Of a DNA stretch of 38,417 nt, positions 33,393-38,417 are shown piece after piece. Positions within the stretch are counted from its first letter, which is position 1; each line of letters starts with the position of its first letter. The notes under the pieces were generated by a model. The model did not search any database, was not told where the DNA came from, and saw only the letters and a list, made by a program, of their open reading frames with translations. Both the position numbers and the translations under genes were made by a program. The stretch lies in the NCBI RefSeq assembly GCF_000222685.1, contig NZ_AFWJ01000257.1, forward strand, positions 1 to 38,417. Reading direction: 5' to 3'. This stretch comes from Vibrio nigripulchritudo ATCC 27043. GTDB taxonomy: Bacteria > Pseudomonadota > Gammaproteobacteria > Enterobacterales > Vibrionaceae.

Positions 33393-34901
33393 ATGATTTA
33401 CGCGAAACCAGGGACGGAAGGCGCAGTTGTTAGCTTTAAACCCCGCTATCAAAACTACATTGGCGGTCAGTGGGTAGAACCCACAAACGGTCAGTACTTT
33501 ACCAATACATCTCCATGTACGGGAGATGTGATTGCGGAAATCCCTCGTTCAGAGGCGGCGGATATCGAACTGGCTCTCGATGCTGCTCACAAAGCCAAAG
33601 ACGCGTGGGGCACCACCTCGGTCACTGAGCGTTCCAACATACTGCTGCAGGTTGCCGACCGAATTGAAGCGAACCTTGAAATGCTCGCTGTCGCAGAAAC
33701 TTGGGAAAACGGAAAAGCGGTGCGAGAGACATTAGCCGCGGACATTCCACTTTGTGTCGACCATTTCCGGTACTTTGCCGGATGTATTCGAGCGCAGGAA
33801 GGGACAGCCGCCGAACTGGATGCGAATACAGTGGCGTATCACATTCCTGAGCCACTCGGTGTAGTAGGGCAGATCATCCCTTGGAACTTTCCGTTGCTCA
33901 TGGCAGCATGGAAAATAGCACCGGCGCTGGCTGCGGGTAACTGCATAGTACTTAAGCCAGCAGAGCAAACGCCAACCACGATTTTACTGTTGATGGAAGT
34001 GATTGGCGACTTACTGCCACCGGGCGTACTCAATGTGGTGAATGGTATGGGACCAGAGGCAGGGCAAGCCTTAGCAACGTCTAAGCGTATCGCTAAAATC
34101 GCTTTTACCGGGTCCACTGCAATCGGTAATCACGTGCTACGCTGTGCGGCAGATAATTTGATTCCGTCGACCGTAGAGCTGGGGGGCAAGTCTCCAAATG
34201 TGTACTTCGAAGACATCATGGAACAGGAAGAGGCGTTTATTGAGAAAGCGGCAGAAGGAGCAGTTCTGGCATTTTTCAACCAGGGCGAAGTCTGTACCTG
34301 TCCTTCCCGATTGCTTATCCAGGAAAGCATTTACGATGCATTTATGGATAGGGTCCTGGCGAAAGCGAAAGCTATCAAGCACGGCAATCCTTTAGATACA
34401 GAAACTCAGGTTGGGGCGCAGGCGTCTGACGAGCAGTTTGAGAAGATCAAGAAGTATCTGGAAATCGGTCGAAACGAAGGCGCATCGGTTGTGATGGGCG
34501 GTATGCCGGAAGATTTCGGTGGCGGTTACTACATTCAGCCGACCATTCTTAAAGGCAAAAACTCGATGCGAGTGTTCCAGGAAGAAATCTTTGGTCCCGT
34601 CATTGGTGTCACCACATTTAAAGATGAAGCAGAGGCAGTAGCGATTGCCAACGATACGGAATATGGCTTGGGTGCAGGTGTCTGGACAAGAGACATGAAC
34701 CGCGCATTCCGTGTTGGTCGCGCTATTCAGGCAGGACGCGTCTGGACCAACTGCTACCACCTCTATCCGGCTCACGCTGCTTTTGGTGGCTACAAGAAAT
34801 CTGGTATTGGACGCGAAACCCACAAAATGATGCTAGGGCATTATCAGCAAACTAAGAACCTATTGGTTAGCTACGATGTTAACCCACTCGGGTTCTTCTA
34901 A
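33393..34901 (+). CDS. NAD(P)+-dependent aldehyde dehydrogenase, acetaldehyde type (ExaC/AldB group)
   Basis: This is 502 residues from the ATG at 33393, which has AGAGAGGTG 7 bases upstream. The frame is open to 33147, but that part lies in the MITE-like element. It begins [20 protein letters not shown] then [10 protein letters not shown]. Cofactor and active-site motifs are [41 protein letters not shown] (general base Glu) and [13 protein letters not shown] with nucleophile Cys301. The best relatives are AldB/ExaC/AcoD enzymes that oxidise acetaldehyde to acetate, used in ethanol or acetoin metabolism. The nearby response regulator and FIST sensor may belong to the same alcohol or aldehyde response (inference). 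The closeness of the element means its promoter may lie within it. Confidence 0.94.
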   Translation: MIYAKPGTEGAVVSFKPRYQNYIGGQWVEPTNGQYFTNTSPCTGDVIAEIPRSEAADIELALDAAHKAKDAWGTTSVTERSNILLQVADRIEANLEMLAVAETWENGKAVRETLAADIPLCVDHFRYFAGCIRAQEGTAAELDANTVAYHIPEPLGVVGQIIPWNFPLLMAAWKIAPALAAGNCIVLKPAEQTPTTILLLMEVIGDLLPPGVLNVVNGMGPEAGQALATSKRIAKIAFTGSTAIGNHVLRCAADNLIPSTVELGGKSPNVYFEDIMEQEEAFIEKAAEGAVLAFFNQGEVCTCPSRLLIQESIYDAFMDRVLAKAKAIKHGNPLDTETQVGAQASDEQFEKIKKYLEIGRNEGASVVMGGMPEDFGGGYYIQPTILKGKNSMRVFQEEIFGPVIGVTTFKDEAEAVAIANDTEYGLGAGVWTRDMNRAFRVGRAIQAGRVWTNCYHLYPAHAAFGGYKKSGIGRETHKMMLGHYQQTKNLLVSYDVNPLGFF

Positions 34902-34918
34902 ACCTTCTTTCCTGTTTT

Positions 34919-34951
34919 GAAGCTCTTGTCCTCCAAGAGCTTCTTTTCTTT
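34919..34951 (+). terminator. Terminator after the aldehyde dehydrogenase gene
   Basis: GAAGCTCTTG (34919-34928) pairs with CAAGAGCTTC (34934-34943) around TCCTC, followed by TTTTCTTT. It is a perfect 10-bp stem 18 bases after the stop. Confidence 0.92.
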
Positions 34952-35189
34952 GAAACTATGCCATTTTTTCTGGCTGAACAATCCTGACGCAACTAAATTC
35001 CTTATTTCTTCTTCACTCTTCACTCACTCGCCGTCTGTTCTCATTGAGATACACATAAATGGTAGTCTTATAAATGAGGCAGGGAATAAAAAACAGGAAC
35101 GACCTGCTGATAAAGCGATGAACGACGCAGAATGATGTTTGGTCTTCACCGCAATATGGAACAAATAGACAAAAGTAAAAGGAAGTAGC
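34952..35189. promoter_or_regulatory. Intergenic region upstream of the 21-codon ORF and M16 peptidase gene
   Basis: Together with the short ORF that follows, this is a gap of about 340 bases between the aldehyde dehydrogenase terminator and the M16 gene. It must hold the M16 promoter. No other motif is clear. Confidence 0.35.
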
Positions 35190-35255
35190 ATGGTTAAAAA
35201 AGTGGATACCTTTGCTTCTGTCTGTCACTTCAAATACTTACTGATGAAGTTTTAG
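35190..35255 (+). CDS. Possible 21-residue leader or small protein before the M16 peptidase
   Basis: ATG at 35190 is preceded by AAAAGGAAG at a good distance, a better ribosome site than that of the next gene. It encodes MVKKVDTFASVCHFKYLLMK plus F, then TAG. The stop is 33 bases before the M16 start. It could be a leader peptide that feeds ribosomes to the downstream gene, or chance. I do not recognise it. Confidence 0.35.
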   Translation: MVKKVDTFASVCHFKYLLMKF

Positions 35256-35288
35256 TTTCATTGGTCAAAGAGTCATAGCGAAACCCTG

Positions 35289-37307
35289 ATGAGTGATCTT
35301 GATAGTCCACCGTTTTATCTAACGGATGAGAAGATAACCTCAAATGGCGATGTCTGGTTATGCTGGAAACACACATCTGGTTTAACGCATTGGCATTGCC
35401 AGAATCTTTATCGCGGTACAGCAAAGGAAACATTTGCCGCCTCTGTCAAGATCAATACCCCATCTTCCGATAGCAGCGGAGTGGCTCACGCACTTGAACA
35501 TATGGTGCTTCGTGGGTGTCACAAACTTCCATCCTCTCGCCGTTTTTGGCAGCTAAAGGCATCGCTGGCTTTAACGGAATTTAACGCCACTACCCGGCGT
35601 GGAAATACTCGGTTCCATCTGTCTGGTCATCACAGAGAAGACACAAGGCATGGTCTCAACTATTTCATACAAAGCGTGCTCACTCCTTTACTCAGAGAAA
35701 CGGACTGGAATCAAAACCACGATAAAGGCATTCAACAGGGTGAAAGAAATGCGCTGTATCAGGAATTGGTTGGCTATCAGGGGTTCGATGAATTCAATCA
35801 GGCTTGTTCAATGTCGACTGAGCTCAAATACCCACTTTATTGTGGTGACCCGGGTTCTGTTTCTTCTCTGACTCATCAGGATCTGACCCGCTACTACTGG
35901 CGACACTACCAACCTGAGAACATGACGTTAATCACTGCTGGTGAGTGGTCAGTCAGCAGTATCTGGGAAGGCATAGTCACCGCCTTACTATACCGTGAAG
36001 CCATGCAACCCAAAGATCTGTCGATGCCAGAAAAATGGCTGAGTAAAACACGAAAAATCAATGACTCACACTTACTGACAATTCGAATGTCGGATCAAAA
36101 AGCGGTTCAGCTTTATCGAATGCTCAGTGAAGGACACGTTCAGGCAACATTGAAGACACTGGGTTATTCGCTGTTTCCACTCTCCACAATGCTTGACCCC
36201 AAACCGACGATACGAATGAAAAGCGGCACCGGAGAATACGATGAACTGATGGGGCGATACCTGAGTCTGCTGGTTAGCCAATGGACGGAGAGCCGTGAAG
36301 CCATCAACATCTGGCATGAATTCAATAGTCAGCAAAATCACCTCTATAAAAAGAAGTGGGGAGACAGTCTGGTTAAGCTTTATCAGTCAGTTACTGCCGT
36401 CAATGAAGGCTTGCTTTTTCCCGTCAGCAAACGTGAACCCATTGGTGACTGGCTTCCAAAACCAATGAACTACCATACCATTACGCTGTTTGCCCGATTG
36501 CCGCGAGATAACTCAGTGCTTAGCCGTGTTTATCGTCAATGGCTGAAAGAACTGATGCATTACATGTCGGTATATTTTCGAGCGAGGAACGCATCCGTTT
36601 CTTTTGACGAACAAAGCATCAGCGGCTTGTTCAGCGACATCCAGTGCCTGACGATCACTCTGTCATGTTCGGCATTGATATTCTGGCAGCACTTTGATGA
36701 GCACCTGCGTCAGCACTTACCTACTGGTTTTCATCTGAGCGAGTTGAAATCTGATCAGGCTATATTTACCCCCGCCAATCTTCCTCATAGCGTTTCAGTT
36801 ACGTCTCCAGAAGAACCTTCTTTAACTGTTGAGTTGAGAGACGATGGTTTTAGTGCAGAGTTTCGCTTGCCTAAAGGGGTATCCTTGTATGCTCAGTCAG
36901 CCGCTGCCCAGTGGGTATTAAGCCGGCAATCCATCATTGATTTACGGTTATCTGGTCAGCTTTACAGCTTGAGTGCCACGGTAAAACCAGAGCGAAATGC
37001 TTTGGTATTTACCAGCCACTTTGACCGCCAGCCAGAGCAATCCCGACGATTGATATTAGAAGAGATACAGGCATTTTCTCTGAAAAATGTCAAAGAGAAG
37101 GAAGTCATTCAAGCATTTCAGGGAGGCAAAGGATTGATGCTTTCTATGTTTCAAAAACATCGCCCCAGTTTCTACCAAACAGCCTATCATTTGCTGGGGA
37201 TTTCGTTGGAGGAGCCAGAATCAGAAAGTGCATCGAATCTGGCGTTTACTTTTGCTATGTGGAAGACCGCGTTGGCACCTTATCTTAAAACTCAGCGTCG
37301 CAGTTGA
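35289..37307 (+). CDS. M16-family (insulinase/PreP-like) zinc metallopeptidase, short form
   Basis: This is 672 residues. The inverted zinc motif H67-A-L-E70-H71 (SSGVAHALEHMVLRGC) and a downstream Glu in GERNALYQELVG give the complete M16 active site. ALTEFNATTRRGNTRFHLSG and LNYFIQSVLTPLL fit the N-terminal M16C domain. PreP-like M16C enzymes have about 970 residues in four domains; this one ends much sooner, so one domain may be missing or reduced. No signal peptide is visible, suggesting a cytoplasmic oligopeptidase. The ATG at 35289 has a weak ribosome site (no AGG within 12 bases), and translation may depend on the 21-codon frame just upstream. It converges with the response regulator gene with only 8 bases between the stop codons. 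Confidence 0.82.
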   Translation: MSDLDSPPFYLTDEKITSNGDVWLCWKHTSGLTHWHCQNLYRGTAKETFAASVKINTPSSDSSGVAHALEHMVLRGCHKLPSSRRFWQLKASLALTEFNATTRRGNTRFHLSGHHREDTRHGLNYFIQSVLTPLLRETDWNQNHDKGIQQGERNALYQELVGYQGFDEFNQACSMSTELKYPLYCGDPGSVSSLTHQDLTRYYWRHYQPENMTLITAGEWSVSSIWEGIVTALLYREAMQPKDLSMPEKWLSKTRKINDSHLLTIRMSDQKAVQLYRMLSEGHVQATLKTLGYSLFPLSTMLDPKPTIRMKSGTGEYDELMGRYLSLLVSQWTESREAINIWHEFNSQQNHLYKKKWGDSLVKLYQSVTAVNEGLLFPVSKREPIGDWLPKPMNYHTITLFARLPRDNSVLSRVYRQWLKELMHYMSVYFRARNASVSFDEQSISGLFSDIQCLTITLSCSALIFWQHFDEHLRQHLPTGFHLSELKSDQAIFTPANLPHSVSVTSPEEPSLTVELRDDGFSAEFRLPKGVSLYAQSAAAQWVLSRQSIIDLRLSGQLYSLSATVKPERNALVFTSHFDRQPEQSRRLILEEIQAFSLKNVKEKEVIQAFQGGKGLMLSMFQKHRPSFYQTAYHLLGISLEEPESESASNLAFTFAMWKTALAPYLKTQRRS

Positions 37308-37315
37308 TAGATAAC

Positions 37316-37984
37316 TTATCGACGCAAATAGCGATCAAAGTCGATATTAGTCACCCCCACTACTGCCTGAATTCGGTTGTGGACCCCAAGTTTTTTCAAA
37401 ATGGCTGAGACGTGAGATTTCACTGTGGTCTCAGAAATATTGAGATCATAGGCGATTTGTTTATTGGCGCTTCCCTGAGACATAGACTTAAGTACTAATA
37501 ATTGTCGGCGGGTCAGGGTGTTTAACATGTCAGCCGAAAATGCGGGTTTACTTGTTCTTTGGTTGACGGGTTTGTTCTCTTCTGTCGCACGGATGATATT
37601 GGCAGGGAGGTACACATCGCCATTGATGATTTGAGAAAAGGCATTACTCATTTCTTCTCTGGGGGACGATTTAGAGATAAAACCAATCGCGCCGTACGCC
37701 ATAGTTTGGAGAATGGTCTGCTTATTGGTTTCGGCAGAAATGATGGCAACAGGAATAGAAGGTGCTTGGTTTCTCAGCTCAAGCAGCCCATTCAACCCTT
37801 CCATTCCGGGCATGTTAAGGTCGAGCAGCACCAGGTCAGTGTCGGCGTGATCGCGAACGTAATCCAGAGTGGTGGCAACGTCCTCCGTTTGATGAATGGT
37901 GCAGTCCTGAAATTCGCTCCGGATAACAGACACCAGAGCGTCTCGAAACAATGGATGATCGTCGGCAATTAAGAATTTGTACAT
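37316..37984 (-). CDS. NarL/LuxR-type response regulator
   Basis: This is 222 residues. The receiver domain has MYKFLIADDHPLFRDALVSV, phospho-acceptor Asp55 in LVLLDLNMPGMEGL, the switch Ser/Thr region AIISAETNKQT and Lys in GFISKSSPREEM. The output domain is a LuxR-type helix-turn-helix: TRRQLLVLKSMSQGSANKQI, then AYDLNISETTVKSHVSAILKKL. It should bind DNA as a dimer once phosphorylated. It lies divergent from a FIST-domain sensor gene, as in Pseudomonas- and Vibrio-type alcohol-response loci, and 2.4 kb from an aldehyde dehydrogenase, so control of ethanol or aldehyde metabolism is plausible but not shown. The kinase is probably to the right, beyond the window. Confidence 0.9.
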   Translation of the reverse strand: MYKFLIADDHPLFRDALVSVIRSEFQDCTIHQTEDVATTLDYVRDHADTDLVLLDLNMPGMEGLNGLLELRNQAPSIPVAIISAETNKQTILQTMAYGAIGFISKSSPREEMSNAFSQIINGDVYLPANIIRATEENKPVNQRTSKPAFSADMLNTLTRRQLLVLKSMSQGSANKQIAYDLNISETTVKSHVSAILKKLGVHNRIQAVVGVTNIDFDRYLRR

Positions 37985-38289
37985 ACGAATCCCTCTTCCT
38001 TAAGGTTTTCTTTTTTGATTCTTATTATTACCACTGATGCAGATGTTTGCCCAACTAACCTCAGTTTTTTGTGTTTCTATACTCAATTTCACACAAAGCG
38101 AGATGTGAGCCGCATTTCTTTTAACTGTCTTTTAAATACAGTTTATTAACCTGAGCTCAGAATTCACGTACTAAAATTGAGACATCGACCATATGAGGAG
38201 CTCCTGAAAGGAGAATATCCTCCTTAAGTAGGATATCCGTATGTTGCGAGCACGATAGACTGAAGGTATCCAAAATCTCGAGGTTCCCT
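37985..38289. promoter_or_regulatory. Divergent promoter region between the response regulator and FIST genes, with palindromes
   Basis: Two symmetric sites stand before the FIST gene. AGGAGCTCCT is a perfect palindrome (38196-38205). ATATCCT (38215-38221) and AGGATAT (38230-38236) form a 7-bp inverted repeat with an 8-base spacer. They sit 50-95 bases upstream of the FIST start, where a LuxR-type regulator could bind. The link to the neighbouring regulator is inference. Confidence 0.45.
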
Positions 38290-38417
38290 ATGTTTTCTGC
38301 CAATCCTCTTCCTGAACAAACCTCTGTCGTTACTGCAGAATCCTATCAACTGGATGCGGTGAAAGCGGTTCGCGAGTTAGCCTCCCGGCTGAATGATCCC
38401 AATATTGGGTTTGTTTT
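38290..38417 (+). CDS. FIST-domain sensor protein (partial, 5' end only)
   Basis: The ATG at 38290 has GAGG 7 bases upstream, and the frame is open to the window end (42 codons). The start MFSANPLPEQTSVVTAESYQ, then LDAVKAVRELASRL and NDPNIGFV, fits the beginning of a FIST N domain, an intracellular ligand-binding sensor module thought to bind small molecules such as amino acids. In related loci FIST genes stand beside a histidine kinase and a LuxR-type regulator. Only about 42 residues are visible, so the call is moderate. Confidence 0.65.
   Translation, partial: MFSANPLPEQTSVVTAESYQLDAVKAVRELASRLNDPNIGFV

Noticed and set aside
1-38417. CRISPR array, prophage, integron or intact insertion sequence
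   Set aside because: No spaced direct repeats, no transposase or integrase, and no phage structural genes were seen on either strand.

Overview
The window looks like a chromosomal segment of a gamma-proteobacterium of the family Vibrionaceae. The evidence is the VarA/UvrY-UvrC-PgsA operon followed by a Cys/Gly/Leu tRNA operon, a FocA and an EF-P-like YeiP very close to Vibrio-type proteins, the RimB-RimK pair, and many c-di-GMP and chemotaxis proteins. I cannot fix the genus (Vibrio, Photobacterium, Enterovibrio and Grimontia all fit). No phage, integron, CRISPR array or intact insertion sequence was seen. The window is mostly ordinary core and semi-core genome, with a few decayed or unusual loci.

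Layout. 1-603: 5' part of a sugar-type ABC solute-binding protein (minus). 604-1551: long, very AT-rich gap before a secreted M6 metalloprotease (1552-3870). 3969-4860: yeiP-yciU (minus). 5132-5965: nucleotidyltransferase-fold protein with an altered catalytic motif. 6008-6538: orphan type IV pilin-like protein. 6738-8846: PTS EIIC-like membrane domain fused to an EAL phosphodiesterase. 8868-10238: sdaA. 10373-12772: three overlapping genes, RimB-like protease, RimK glutamate ligase and an M14/AstE-like hydrolase. 13178-15774: a three-CHASE3 chemoreceptor broken by one missing base. 15844-18207: polB. 18743-21827: uvrY-uvrC-pgsA. 21877-23943: TPR-GAF-GGDEF cyclase (minus), lying between pgsA and the tRNA genes. 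24480-25097: tRNA operon Cys-Gly-(broken Gly)-Leu-Gly with its own promoter and terminator. 25161-27878: MscS-type channel, then the TIGR02647-SDR-YdcF operon. 28207-29049: focA. 29152-30201: small orphan ORF and a HAD phosphatase. 30382-32185: M28 lipoprotein peptidase broken by one extra base. 33036-33330: MITE-like element just upstream of an aldehyde dehydrogenase (33393-34901). 35289-37307: short M16 peptidase. 37316-38417: LuxR-type response regulator divergent from a FIST-domain sensor cut by the window end.

How the genes work together. Secreted or surface proteolysis (M6, M28, M16), second-messenger control (EIIC-EAL degradation against GGDEF synthesis), chemotaxis, GacA/VarA-type global control, and mixed-acid metabolism (FocA, aldehyde dehydrogenase, serine deaminase) suggest a marine host-associated or particle-associated facultative anaerobe. 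The most interesting points are the RimB/RimK/M14 set as a possible write-and-erase system for protein glutamylation, the two single-base frameshifts both in A6 runs of envelope-associated genes, a tRNA-Gly-derived broken copy inside the tRNA operon, and a 295-bp inverted-repeat element in front of the aldehyde dehydrogenase.
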